Part shown: in pieces, positions 41,811 through 50,195 of the stretch
How positions within the stretch are numbered: position 1 is the stretch's first letter
Layout of the letters: each line of letters starts with the position of its first letter
Origin: Agromyces aureus
Lineage (GTDB): Bacteria > Actinomycetota > Actinomycetes > Actinomycetales > Microbacteriaceae
Length of the DNA: 64,000 nt
Direction: 5' to 3'
NCBI RefSeq assembly: GCF_001660485.1
Contig: NZ_CP013979.1
Span: forward strand, 930,001 to 994,000
Notes under the pieces: generated by a model
What the model was told of the DNA's origin: nothing
The model's database searches: none
Seen by the model: the letters and a program-made list of their open reading frames with translations, nothing else
Program-made: the position numbers and the translations under genes

Positions 41811-42776
41811 ATGACAACGACGTCCCCAGAACTGGTTCCACACCCCGGCCCGGCCGCGACATCCGCCCCCCGCCGACGCGATGCGGGTCGCCGTGGCACG
41901 CGCGGCCGCACCCGCAGCGAATGGAAGGGCCTCGCCTTCGTCGCCCCGTTCCTCGTGGTGTTCCTGCTGGTCTTCATCGCACCGGTCGTCTACTCGATCT
42001 ACCTCAGCCTCTACCGCGAGCAGCTCGTGGGCGGCAACGCGTTCGTCGGCTTCGAGAACTACCTCCAGCTCTTCGGCGACTCGCAGTTCTGGGAGGGCTT
42101 CGGCCGGGTCACGCTGTTCCTGCTCGTGCAGGTGCCCGTCATGCTCGGGCTCGCACTCGTCGCGGCGCTCGCGATCGACAGCGCACGGCTGCACGCGACG
42201 GGCTTCTTCCGCATCGCGATCTTCCTGCCGTACGCGGTGCCGGCCGTGGTCGCGGTGCTCATGTGGGGCTTCATCTACGGCGACAACTTCGGCCTCGCGG
42301 CGAACATCAACGACTGGCTCGGCTCGACGATCATCACGCCGTTCGCCCGCGAGTGGATCCTCGTCTCGATCGGCAACATTGTGACCTGGGAGTTCGTCGG
42401 CTACAACATGCTGATCTTCTACTCGGCGCTCAAGGTCATCCCGACCGACCTCTACGAGGCCGCCGAGCTCGACGGTGCCGGCCCGATGCGCGTCGTCACC
42501 GGCATCAAGCTCCCGGCGCTGCGCGGCGCGATCGTGATCGCCACGATCTTCTCGATCATCGGCAGCTTCCAGCTGTTCAACGAGCCGAACATCCTGCGCA
42601 CGCTCGCCCCGAACATCATCACCACGTACTTCACGCCGAACATGTACGCCTACAACCTCTCGTTCGCCGGTCAGCAGTACAACGCGTCGGCCACCGTCGC
42701 GATCGTCATGGGCGTGTTCACCGCCGTGATCGCCTACGTCGTGCAGCTGCGCGGCTCGCGGAAGGAAGAGCGATGA
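41811..42776 (+). CDS. Carbohydrate ABC transporter permease 1 (MalF type)
   Basis: A 321-residue protein with a basic cytoplasmic start and six membrane spans (about 42-64, 104-126, 136-158, 180-200, 240-262 and 290-310). The EAA loop reads YEAAELDGAGPMRVVTGIKLPAL, the contact site for the ATPase. This is the CUT1 family of sugar importers. No ATPase gene is in the operon, so a shared MsiK-type ATPase encoded elsewhere is likely. Its stop overlaps the next start as ATGA. Repression by the divergent LacI protein is likely. Confidence 0.95.
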   Translation: MTTTSPELVPHPGPAATSAPRRRDAGRRGTRGRTRSEWKGLAFVAPFLVVFLLVFIAPVVYSIYLSLYREQLVGGNAFVGFENYLQLFGDSQFWEGFGRVTLFLLVQVPVMLGLALVAALAIDSARLHATGFFRIAIFLPYAVPAVVAVLMWGFIYGDNFGLAANINDWLGSTIITPFAREWILVSIGNIVTWEFVGYNMLIFYSALKVIPTDLYEAAELDGAGPMRVVTGIKLPALRGAIVIATIFSIIGSFQLFNEPNILRTLAPNIITTYFTPNMYAYNLSFAGQQYNASATVAIVMGVFTAVIAYVVQLRGSRKEER

Positions 42777-43729
42777 GCACCCTCACCGAGGTCATGACCA
42801 CGACGGATGCCGCGGGCGGCCGTGGTGCGCCAGGCGCCCGTTCCCGTCGGCGCGGGTCCTACCGCCCGAAGTACTCCTCGCCGCTGCGCCCCCGCAAGTC
42901 CGTCGCCTTCACGCTGCTCATGGGCATCTTCGTGATCTACAGCCTCGTGCCGCTCGTGTGGCTCGTGATCAACGCGACGAAGACGCAGGCCGGGCTGTTC
43001 TCGAGCTTCGGGCTCTGGTTCGACGACGAGTTCGTGCTGTTCCAGAACATCTGGGAGACGCTGACCTACAAGGACGGCATCTTCCTGCGGTGGTTCGGCA
43101 ACACGCTGCTCTACGTGATCGTCGGCGCGGGCGGCGCGACGCTGCTGGCGACCCTCGCCGGCTACGGCCTCGCGAAGTTCCGGTTCACGGGCCGCAAGGC
43201 GGTCTTCGCCGTCGTGCTCGGCGCGATCGCGGTGCCCGGAACGGCGCTCGCGGTGCCGACGTTCCTCATGTTCAGCCAGCTGGGCCTCACGAACACGCCG
43301 TGGGCGATCATCATCCCGTCGCTGATCAGCCCGTTCGGGCTGTACCTGATCTGGGTCTACGCGGTCGACTCGGTGCCGACCGAGCTGCTCGAGGCCGCCC
43401 GCATGGACGGCGCGGGCGAGTTCCGCACGTTCTTCACCATCTCGATCCGCCTGCTGGCGCCGGGCATCGTCACGGTGCTGCTGTTCACGGTCGTCGCGAC
43501 CTGGAACAACTACTTCCTGCCGCTGATCATGCTGAGCGACCCCTCGTGGTACCCGCTCACGGTCGGCCTCAACCAGTGGAGTGCGCAGGCGACCGGCGTC
43601 GCCGCGCAGCCCATCTACAACCTGGTGATCACGGGCTCGCTCCTGACCATCGTCCCCATCGTCGTCGCGTTCCTCGGCCTGCAGCGGTTCTGGCAGTCGG
43701 GACTCAGCGCCGGAAGCGTCAAGCAGTGA
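42773..43729 (+). CDS. Carbohydrate ABC transporter permease 2 (MalG type)
   Basis: A 318-residue partner permease with six membrane spans. Its EAA loop is LLEAARMDGAGEFRTFFTISIRLLAPG. The first 40 residues are basic and rich in Arg and Gly. It pairs with the MalF-type protein to form the CUT1 channel. The 4-bp overlap with the upstream gene ensures equal output. A 133-bp A/C-rich, unstructured leader separates it from the binding-protein gene. Confidence 0.95.
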   Translation: MSTLTEVMTTTDAAGGRGAPGARSRRRGSYRPKYSSPLRPRKSVAFTLLMGIFVIYSLVPLVWLVINATKTQAGLFSSFGLWFDDEFVLFQNIWETLTYKDGIFLRWFGNTLLYVIVGAGGATLLATLAGYGLAKFRFTGRKAVFAVVLGAIAVPGTALAVPTFLMFSQLGLTNTPWAIIIPSLISPFGLYLIWVYAVDSVPTELLEAARMDGAGEFRTFFTISIRLLAPGIVTVLLFTVVATWNNYFLPLIMLSDPSWYPLTVGLNQWSAQATGVAAQPIYNLVITGSLLTIVPIVVAFLGLQRFWQSGLSAGSVKQ

Positions 43730-43862
43730 CCGAGCGGCACTGCACGACCTGCACGACCGCACCATCCGCTCACCGGAGCGTCCTGCCCCGGAACCGCATG
43801 GCACACCACGCATCACCAAGACACACCACACGACAGAACACAACGAAGTGAAGGGAACCACC

Positions 43863-45209
43863 ATGAGCATCGCTCGCTCCGCCCTCCGGCGGACCCTCTC
43901 GGTCGTCGCAGCCGCGGCCCTCGTCGGCACGCTCGCCGCCTGCTCCTCGGGCACCGGCGGCGGCGGCTCCGACGCCGGCGGCTCGGCCTCCGACCTCGAC
44001 GCCGCGCTCGAGAAGGGCGGCAAGCTCACGTACTGGAGCTGGACCCCCAGCGCCGAGGCGCAGGTCGCCGCGTTCGAGGAGGCGTACCCGAACGTCGACG
44101 TCGAACTCGTCAACGCGGGCACGAACACCGAGGAGTACACGAAGCTCCAGAACGCGATCAAGGCCGGTTCGGGCGCTCCCGACGTCGTGCAGATCGAGTA
44201 CTACGCGATGCCGCAGTTCGCGCTCTCCGACTCGCTGCTCGACCTCGGCCAGTACGGCCTCGGCGACCTCGAGGACCAGTTCAGCGCCTCGACGTGGGGC
44301 GCCGTGAACGTCGGCGACCAGCTCGTCGGCCTGCCGCAGGACTCGGGCCCCATGGCCCTCTTCTACAACAAGGCCGTGTTCGACCAGTTCGGCATCGCCG
44401 TGCCGACCACGTGGGACGAGTACGTGCAGGCCGCCAAGGACCTCCACGCCGCCGACCCGACGAAGTACATCACCGCCGACACCGGCGACTCTGGCTTCGC
44501 GACGAGCATGATCTGGCAGGCCGGCGGCCGTCCGTTCGAGGCCGACGGCACGAACGTGACCATCGACCTCGCCGACGAAGGCACGCAGAAGTGGACCGGC
44601 GTCTGGAACCAGCTCGTCGAGGGCGGACTGCTCTCGAGCACCCCCGGCTGGAGCGACGAGTGGTACAAGGGCCTCGGCGACGGCTCGATCGCGACCCTCG
44701 TGATCGGCGCCTGGATGCCCGGCGTGCTCGAATCGAGCGTTCCGGATGCCGCGGGCGACTGGCGCGTGGCCCCGATGCCGACGTACGATGGCACCCCGGT
44801 CGCCGCTGAGAACGGCGGCGGCGGCCAGTCGGTCACGAAGCAGTCCGAGAACCCGGCGCTCGCCGCGGCGTTCCTGCGCTGGCTGAACTCCGACCCGGCG
44901 TCGATCGAGGTCTTCCTCTCGAGCGGCGGATTCCCGGCGACCACTGCCGACCTCGAGGACCCCGACTTCGTGAACCTCGAGTCGGAGTACTTCGGCGGCC
45001 AGAAGATCAACGAGGTGCTGACGCAGGCCTCGAAGGACGTCTCGTCGGGCTGGTCGTACCTGCCCTACCAGGTGTACGCGAACAGCATCTTCGGCGACAC
45101 CGTGGGCCAGGCGTACGCCAACGGCACCGACCTGAACGACGGCCTCGCCACGTGGCAGGACCAGCTCGTCGAGTACGGCAACGGGCAGGGCTTCACCGTC
45201 AACAAGTGA
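43863..45209 (+). CDS. Sugar-binding lipoprotein of the ABC importer
   Basis: A 448-residue extracellular solute-binding protein (family 1). The lipoprotein signal ends in LAAC with Cys 27, followed by a Gly/Ser linker. The mature part begins KLTYWSWTPSAEAQVAAFEEAYPNVDVELVNAG and has the usual APDVVQIEYYAMPQF, GLPQDSGPMALFYNKAVF and GDGSIATLVIGAWMPG. Aromatic residues around these segments would stack on sugar rings. AAGGGAA precedes the ATG. A hairpin after the stop likely reduces read-through to the galactosidase gene. Confidence 0.95.
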   Translation: MSIARSALRRTLSVVAAAALVGTLAACSSGTGGGGSDAGGSASDLDAALEKGGKLTYWSWTPSAEAQVAAFEEAYPNVDVELVNAGTNTEEYTKLQNAIKAGSGAPDVVQIEYYAMPQFALSDSLLDLGQYGLGDLEDQFSASTWGAVNVGDQLVGLPQDSGPMALFYNKAVFDQFGIAVPTTWDEYVQAAKDLHAADPTKYITADTGDSGFATSMIWQAGGRPFEADGTNVTIDLADEGTQKWTGVWNQLVEGGLLSSTPGWSDEWYKGLGDGSIATLVIGAWMPGVLESSVPDAAGDWRVAPMPTYDGTPVAAENGGGGQSVTKQSENPALAAAFLRWLNSDPASIEVFLSSGGFPATTADLEDPDFVNLESEYFGGQKINEVLTQASKDVSSGWSYLPYQVYANSIFGDTVGQAYANGTDLNDGLATWQDQLVEYGNGQGFTVNK

Positions 45210-45215
45210 TCGGAT

Positions 45216-45255
45216 GCGGCGGGGTCGGCCGGCAGTCGTCGGCCGGCCCCGCCGC
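45216..45255 (+). terminator. Hairpin between binding-protein and galactosidase genes
   Basis: A 16-bp stem with one U-G pair (45216-45231 with 45240-45255) and an 8-nt loop starts 6 bp after the stop. It may end part of the transcripts or protect the 3' end of the importer message. Confidence 0.75.
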
Positions 45256-45348
45256 GCACCCGCACCGCACCATCAGCACCGCCAGCACCGCCAGCATGAC
45301 CTCTCCACCGTCACCGGCCCCGCCGGTCAGATCCCGAACGGACACGCC

Positions 45349-47184
45349 GTGACCGCCCAGCACCCGCAGAGCCGCTTCGCCATCGGCGAGACCGACTTCG
45401 AGCTCGACGGAGCCCCGTTCCGCGTGCTCTCGGGCGCACTGCACTACTTCCGCGTGCACCCCGACCTGTGGGCCGACCGCATCCGCAAGGCGCGGCTCAT
45501 GGGCCTGAACACGATCGAGACCTACGTCGCGTGGAACCGGCACGCCCCGCACGAGGGGGAGTGGAAGTCGTCGGGCGGGCTCGACCTCGGCCGGTTCCTC
45601 GACCTCGTCGCCGCCGAGGGCATGCACGCGATCGTGCGCCCGGGCCCGTACATCTGCGCCGAGTGGGACAACGGCGGCCTGCCCGCCTGGCTGTTCCGCG
45701 ACCGCGAGGTCGGCATCCGCCGTTCGGAGCCGCGCTATCTCGCCGCGGTGACCGAGTACCTGCGCAACGTCTACGACATCGTCGCGCCGCGCCAGATCGA
45801 CACGGGCGGCTCGGTGATCCTCGTGCAGATCGAGAACGAGTACGGCGCCTACGGCTCCGACCAGCGCTACCTCGAGCATCTCGTCGAGGTCACCCGCGAT
45901 GCCGGCGTCACGGTGCCGCTCACGACCATCGACCAGCCGACCCCGCAGATGCTCGCCGACGGCAGCCTGCCCGGCCTGCACCTCACGGGCTCGTTCGGCT
46001 CCCGCACGCTCGAGCGCCTCGAGACCCTGCGCGAGTTCCAGCCGACCGGTCCGCTGGTCTGCATGGAGTTCTGGTGCGGCTGGTTCGACGACTGGGGCTC
46101 GCACCACCACACGACGGATGCCGCGGCATCCGCCCACGAACTGGATCTGCTGCTCGCGGCCGGCGGCTCGGTGAACATCTACATGTTCCACGGCGGCACG
46201 AACTTCGGGCTCACGAACGGCGCCAACGACAAGGGCCGCTACGCGCCGATCACGACGAGCTACGACTACGACGCTCCGCTCGACGAGGCGGGGCACCCGA
46301 CCGAGAAGTTCTGGGCGTTCCGCGAGGTCATCTCGCGCTATGCGCCGGTGCCGGACGAGGTTCCGGATGCCGCGGGCCCGGCGCCCGAGCTCGAGGCCCC
46401 GCTCGCCGTGGGGCCGTCGCTGCTCGGGCTCGCCGCGTCGGGCGCACTCGGCGACGAGGCGCCGCACGAGCACGTGCCGACGTTCGACGAGCTCGGGCAC
46501 TACCGCGGCCTCGCGCTGTTCACGACGACGCTCGGCGCCGGCGACGACCTCGGTGCGATCGACGCATGGTTCGACGGCGCACTCGACGGCGGGGCCGCCG
46601 CGCCCGGCGTGCTGGCCGTCGGCGAGGAGGTGCGCGACCGCGCCTGGGTGCTGCTCGACGGCGTGCCCGTCGGCGTGATGTCGCGCGACGCGCACGAGCG
46701 TTCGATCGTGCTGCCCCGCACGCGCGGCGAGCTCGCGATCCTCGTCGAGGACCAGGGGCGCGTCGACTACGGCACGCGCCTCGGCGAGCACAAGGGCCTC
46801 ATCGGCGGCGTCGCGCTCGACGGCGTCGAACTCACCGGCTGGCGGGTGCGGCCCATCGACCTCGATCGCGCGCCCGTGGCGGCTGCAGCCCCAGGCGACG
46901 GCAGGGGGGCCGTCGCCGGTCCCGCGTTCGCGCACGCCGCGTTCGACCTCGCGGCGCCCGCCGACCTGTTCCTCGACACGCTGCACTGGGGCAAGGGGCT
47001 CGTGTGGGTCAACGGGTTCCTGCTCGGGCGCTATTGGCGGCGCGGGCCGCAGCGCACGCTCATCGTGCCCGCGCCCGTCACGCGCGCCGGCGCGAACGAG
47101 GTCGTCGTGCTCGAGTTCGAGGGCTTCGCCGACGCGGTCGTGCGCACCCTCGCGGCGCCCGAGCTCGGCCACACCGAGATCTGA
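45349..47184 (+). CDS. Glycoside hydrolase family 35 beta-galactosidase
   Basis: A 611-residue cytoplasmic enzyme if GTG 45349 is the start; the frame stays open further upstream but reads as low-complexity sequence. The GH35 catalytic barrel runs from FRVLSGALHYFRVHPDLWADRIRKARLMGLNTIETYVAWN. The acid/base is Glu 164 (IENEYGAYG) and the nucleophile Glu 240 (VCMEFWCGWFDDWG). C-terminal beta-jelly-roll parts end in GLVWVNGFLLGRYW. No signal peptide is seen, so it should act on an imported galactoside brought in by the transporter just upstream. Its codons include an 18-bp copy of the GGATGCCG palindrome (46115-46132). Confidence 0.92.
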   Translation: MTAQHPQSRFAIGETDFELDGAPFRVLSGALHYFRVHPDLWADRIRKARLMGLNTIETYVAWNRHAPHEGEWKSSGGLDLGRFLDLVAAEGMHAIVRPGPYICAEWDNGGLPAWLFRDREVGIRRSEPRYLAAVTEYLRNVYDIVAPRQIDTGGSVILVQIENEYGAYGSDQRYLEHLVEVTRDAGVTVPLTTIDQPTPQMLADGSLPGLHLTGSFGSRTLERLETLREFQPTGPLVCMEFWCGWFDDWGSHHHTTDAAASAHELDLLLAAGGSVNIYMFHGGTNFGLTNGANDKGRYAPITTSYDYDAPLDEAGHPTEKFWAFREVISRYAPVPDEVPDAAGPAPELEAPLAVGPSLLGLAASGALGDEAPHEHVPTFDELGHYRGLALFTTTLGAGDDLGAIDAWFDGALDGGAAAPGVLAVGEEVRDRAWVLLDGVPVGVMSRDAHERSIVLPRTRGELAILVEDQGRVDYGTRLGEHKGLIGGVALDGVELTGWRVRPIDLDRAPVAAAAPGDGRGAVAGPAFAHAAFDLAAPADLFLDTLHWGKGLVWVNGFLLGRYWRRGPQRTLIVPAPVTRAGANEVVVLEFEGFADAVVRTLAAPELGHTEI

Positions 47185-47245
47185 CGCGCGACGCGGCCCG
47201 CGGCATCCGGAACATCCACCGACGCCGGTGCGGTTGACTGAAGGC

Positions 47246-47644
47246 ATGACGATCGAACTCGACGACCACGCCGTCCGCATCCTCACCGCGCCCGTCTTCG
47301 GACACCTCGCCACCGTTCGCCCCGCCGGCGACGTGCAGGTCAACCCGATGTGGTTCGAGCTCGATGCGGCGGCCGGCGTCATCCGCTTCACGCACACGAC
47401 GAAGCGGGCGAAGTTCCGCAACCTGCAGGCGAACCCGCACATGACGCTCGAGGCCCTCGACCCCGAGAACCCGCTGCGCTACGTCGAGGTGCGCGGGCGG
47501 CTCGCCGAGGTGATCCCCGACCCCGAGGGCGCCTTCTACGTGCGACTCGGGCAGCGCTACGGCAACGCCGAGCAGGAGGCGCCCGCCGACAAGGCCGACC
47601 GGGTGATCCTCGTGATGGCGATCGAGAAGGTCCACGGGCGCTGA
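47246..47644 (+). CDS. PPOX-class F420-dependent oxidoreductase
   Basis: A 132-residue split-barrel protein: LTAPVFGHLATVRPAGDVQVNPMWFELDAAAGVIRFTHTTKRAKFRNLQANPHMTLEALDPENPLRYVEVRGRLAEV. This is the pattern of actinobacterial F420-binding pyridoxamine-oxidase-like enzymes (the TTKRAKFRNL loop binds the cofactor phosphate). It ends with VHGR. ATG 47246 follows GAAGG. The stop codon lies within a 21-bp sequence that is repeated 34 bp further on. Confidence 0.87.
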   Translation: MTIELDDHAVRILTAPVFGHLATVRPAGDVQVNPMWFELDAAAGVIRFTHTTKRAKFRNLQANPHMTLEALDPENPLRYVEVRGRLAEVIPDPEGAFYVRLGQRYGNAEQEAPADKADRVILVMAIEKVHGR

Positions 47645-47685
47645 CGCCCGCCCGGAACTGACGATCCACGGGCGCTGACGCCCGC
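47631..47685 (+). repeat. 34-bp-spaced direct repeat covering a stop codon
   Basis: The 21 bases at 47631-47651, which include the last codons and stop of the PPOX gene, recur at 47665-47685. Each copy contains GGGCG-CTGA-CGCCC, a small hairpin. It looks like a local tandem duplication. Confidence 0.85.
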
Positions 47686-47701
47686 TTCGGACATGCGGTG
47701 A

Positions 47702-47733
47702 CGGATGCCGCGGGCGGCCGCCCGCGGCATCCG
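47702..47733. terminator. 32-bp perfect palindrome between convergent genes
   Basis: The sequence is an extended form of the GGATGCCG repeat: CGGATGCCGCGGGCGG followed by its exact complement. It lies just after the PPOX gene and 2 bp from the stop of the VOC gene, so it can terminate both. Confidence 0.75.
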
Positions 47734-47734
47734 C

Positions 47735-48202
47735 TCACGCGTTCTCGAGCTCGGCGATGACGACCTTCTTCTGGCGCATCATCACCTGGATCTGCTCCGG
47801 CCGCTTCGTCAGCTCGCCCATGTTCGCCGGGATGATCTGCCAGCTGATGCCGAAGCGGTCCTTGCACCAGCCGCACTGCTCGGACTCGGGTACGTGCGAG
47901 AGCGCGGCCCAGTAGCGGTCGATCTCGGCCTGGTCGGCGCACGACACGACGAACGAGATCGACTCGCTGAACGAGAACAGCGGGCCGCCGTCGAGGCACG
48001 TGAAGTCGACGCCGTTCAGCGTGAACCGACCGTTCAGCACCTTGTTCGACATGCCCTCGAAGTGCTCGTCGAGTGACTCGTCGGGGTACGGCTCGATCGA
48101 GACGATGCGCGAGTCCGGGAACACCCCCACGTAGTACTCCATCGCCTCGCGCGCCTGGTCGTCGAACCACAGGCACGGCTGGATGGGTGAGATTCCGGTC
48201 AT
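47735..48202 (-). CDS. VOC-family protein, PhnB-like
   Basis: A 155-residue protein of the 3-dmu-9_3-mt/PhnB group of the VOC fold: ISPIQPCLWFDDQAREAMEYYVGVFPDSRIVSIEPYP, then FTLNGVDFTCLDGGPLFSFSESISFVVSC, and WCKDRFGISWQIIPANMGEL. The family is often annotated as a methyltransferase, but it has the glyoxalase fold and no SAM site. The role is unknown. It is divergent from the GyrI-like gene by 157 bp. Confidence 0.87.
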   Translation of the reverse strand: MTGISPIQPCLWFDDQAREAMEYYVGVFPDSRIVSIEPYPDESLDEHFEGMSNKVLNGRFTLNGVDFTCLDGGPLFSFSESISFVVSCADQAEIDRYWAALSHVPESEQCGWCKDRFGISWQIIPANMGELTKRPEQIQVMMRQKKVVIAELENA

Positions 48203-48359
48203 CGTCGACCCCCTGGTGCGCCGGCACGGTCGGCCGGTTCGCGTCGCCGCTCACGCTACGCCGGTCGCGTGCGGATGTCAGCAGGGCGACGGATGCCTCG
48301 TGCGGCCGCCCGCGGCATCCGGCCACCTTCTGACCGCGGGCCCGCGTACGCTCGGCCGC

Positions 48360-49010
48360 ATGACCGAACCCACGGGTGAGAAGTACGACGTGAAGCGTGC
48401 GCACCGGGAGCTCTACGCGCCGTCGGCGAAGGACTTCGTCGTCGTCGAGGTGCCGCCGCTGCGCTACCTCGCGATCGACGGGCACGGCGACCCGAACACC
48501 TCGGCGGCATACGTGCAGGCGGTCGAGGCCCTGTTCGGAGTGGCCTACGCGGTGAAGTTCGCGAGCAAGCGCGAGTCTGGTCGCGACTTCGCGGTCGCGC
48601 CGCTCGAGGGGCTGTGGTGGGCCGAGGACCGGGCGGCGTTCGTCGCGCGCGACAAGGGAGCGTGGAGCTGGACCATGCTCGTCAACCAGCCCGACTGGAT
48701 CGACGAGCGGGCCGTCGCGGCCGGCGTCGAGGCCGTGCGCGCGAAGGCGTCGACGGCGGCGACCGACGCGAATCCGGCGCTCGACCTGCTGCGCCTCGAG
48801 CACCTGCACGAGGGGGAGTCGGTGCAGATCCTGCACGTCGGGTCGTACGACGACGAGGCGCCCACGCTCGCGCGCCTGCACGACGAATGGATGCCGCAGC
48901 ACGGCCTGGCCTTCAACGGGTCGCATCATGAGATCTACCTGAGCAATGCGCGGCGCACTGCGCCCGAGAAGCTGCGCACGGTGCTGCGGCAACCGGTGCG
49001 GGCGGTCTGA
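48360..49010 (+). CDS. GyrI-like small-molecule-binding protein
   Basis: A 216-residue protein of the GyrI-like (SOUL/BacR-type) group without a DNA-binding domain. It has KYDVKRAHRELYAPSAKDFVVVEVPPLRYLAIDGHGDPNTSAAYVQAVEALFGVAYAVKFA, FAVAPLEGLWWAED and HEGESVQILHVGSYDDEAPTLARLHDEW. Such proteins bind cationic or drug-like ligands, and some hydrolyse cyclopropanes or protect gyrase. Trp 87 and 88 and the acidic residues in the pocket fit ligand binding. No neighbouring regulator pairs with it. Confidence 0.85.
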   Translation: MTEPTGEKYDVKRAHRELYAPSAKDFVVVEVPPLRYLAIDGHGDPNTSAAYVQAVEALFGVAYAVKFASKRESGRDFAVAPLEGLWWAEDRAAFVARDKGAWSWTMLVNQPDWIDERAVAAGVEAVRAKASTAATDANPALDLLRLEHLHEGESVQILHVGSYDDEAPTLARLHDEWMPQHGLAFNGSHHEIYLSNARRTAPEKLRTVLRQPVRAV

Positions 49011-49035
49011 CCTCGTTCGAGCTCGTCGACGACTT

Positions 49036-49084
49036 GCAACCAATGGGTTGCGGTTTGCGATCTGAAGTGCAACTCTAGGGTTGC
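49036..49084. promoter_or_regulatory. Two GCAAC-N6-GTTGC operators before the SRPBCC-ArsR operon
   Basis: Site 1 is 49036-49051 (GCAACCAATGGGTTGC) and site 2 is 49069-49084 (GCAACTCTAGGGTTGC). They have the same arms and spacing and are exactly 33 bp apart, about three helical turns. They probably bind the ArsR protein encoded second in the operon. Confidence 0.8.
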
Positions 49085-49111
49085 AAAGTCCGATCGAGAG
49101 GAACGAGAATC

Positions 49112-49588
49112 ATGAGCATGACCGACAACCAGGCATCCGTCGTCGACGAGGCCGCCTACGCGGTGCGACGCACCATCCGCATCGCCGCGCCCGTCGAGAA
49201 GGTGTGGCAGGCCGTCACCGAACCAGCGCACATCTCGCGGTGGTTCGGCCGCACCGAACTCGACGGCGCGGGCCCGGGCGCTCGAGGCAGCATCACGTTC
49301 GACGGGTACGGCCGCGTGCCGCTCGCCGTCGAGGCCGTCGACGCCCCCCGCAGCGTCACCTACCGCTGGGGCAACGACGACGCGCTCGGGCACCTGCGCG
49401 ACGAGCTCGACGAGCACGCCACCGTCTTCACCTTCACGCTCGAGTCCGTCGACGGCGGCACCGAGCTCACGGTCCTCGAGACCGGCTTCGACCGCACGTC
49501 CGACCCGGCGAGGAACATGGCCGAGCACGCCGAAGGCTGGGTCTCCGAGCTCGACAAGCTCGTCGCCCTGCTCGAGGGCGACGCGTGA
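49112..49588 (+). CDS. SRPBCC / AHSA1-like protein
   Basis: A 158-residue START-like protein: RRTIRIAAPVEKVWQAVTEPAHISRWFGRTELD, then VEAVDAPRSVTYRWGNDD and the C-terminal helix EGWVSELDKLVALLEGD. The cavity should bind a hydrophobic ligand. It is encoded before its ArsR regulator, the reverse order of the pair at 15.9-16.7 kb, and overlaps it by 4 bp. GAGAGGAAC precedes ATG 49112; ATG 49118 is an alternative. Confidence 0.9.
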   Translation: MSMTDNQASVVDEAAYAVRRTIRIAAPVEKVWQAVTEPAHISRWFGRTELDGAGPGARGSITFDGYGRVPLAVEAVDAPRSVTYRWGNDDALGHLRDELDEHATVFTFTLESVDGGTELTVLETGFDRTSDPARNMAEHAEGWVSELDKLVALLEGDA

Positions 49589-49902
49589 CATCCGAAACGC
49601 TGGTTCCGGTGTTCGCCGCACTCGGCGACGAGACCCGGTGGTCGATCCTGACCGCACTCGGCGAGGGCGACGCCTCGGCGTCCGCCCTCGCCGGGCACCT
49701 GCCCGTGACGCGCCAGGCGATCGCCAAGCACCTCGTCGTGCTCCAGGAGGTCGGCCTCGTCGAGCCGGTGCGCGTTGGCCGCGAGGTGCGCTTCCGCGTC
49801 ATCGGCGCGCAACTGACCGAGACCGCGCGCGGGCTCGAGACCATCGGCGCCCAGTGGGACCGCCGCCTGGCCGCGATCAAGGAGATCGCCGAAGGGCTCT
49901 GA
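49585..49902 (+). CDS. ArsR-family regulator
   Basis: A 105-residue winged-helix protein from GTG 49585: TLVPVFAALGDETRWSILTALGEGDASASALAGHLPVTRQAIAKHLVVLQEVGLVEPVRVGREVRFRVIGAQL. No metal-binding cysteines are present. It follows the SRPBCC gene in the same transcript (GTGA overlap). The twin dyads upstream of the operon are its likely sites. Confidence 0.9.
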   Translation: MTSETLVPVFAALGDETRWSILTALGEGDASASALAGHLPVTRQAIAKHLVVLQEVGLVEPVRVGREVRFRVIGAQLTETARGLETIGAQWDRRLAAIKEIAEGL

Positions 49903-49996
49903 CGTGCGTTGCGCCGCAATCGGGCGCCGGATGCCGCGGGCGGCCGTTCGCTCGTCTCGGCGAGTCCGATCCCGGCCGACCCGTGCTGCGTCGCGT

Positions 49997-50080
49997 GGGC
50001 AATTCAGGATGCGCGCGATGACACGCCGCGCCGCGGCATCCGGTCGCCCGCGTGTCGTGTGTGCTTCCTGAGTTGCCCGC
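49997..50080. repeat. REP-like inverted-repeat element, copy B
   Basis: The left arm begins AATTCAGGA after GGGC, and the right arm ends TCCTGAGTTGCCC. GACACGCCGCG and CGTGTCG lie inside. It shares the arm plan of the element at 15750-15833. It occupies part of the 293-bp gap between the ArsR gene and the next gene. Confidence 0.7.
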
Positions 50081-50084
50081 AGCA

Positions 50085-50109
50085 CCGCACCGCACCGCAC
50101 CGCACCGCA
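50085..50109 (+). repeat. Pentanucleotide microsatellite (CCGCA)5
   Basis: Five exact copies of CCGCA directly follow the REP-like element. The rest of the gap to 50195 shows no gene or clear promoter. Confidence 0.85.
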
Positions 50110-50195
50110 CCACGCCACGCCTCACCGCACTGCGCTCGCGGCGTCATCGTGGATCGCGTGTCCTCGAGTCCGCCGTCGCCGGTTACGGTGGACGG

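Noticed and set aside
45297..45352. ATG at 45297 as start of the galactosidase
   Set aside because: It is in a different frame and stops after 18 codons.
49903..50195. A small gene in the gap before the 143-residue hypothetical protein
   Set aside because: The gap is filled by the REP-like hairpin and CCGCA repeats; open frames there are low in complexity and lack ribosome binding sites.
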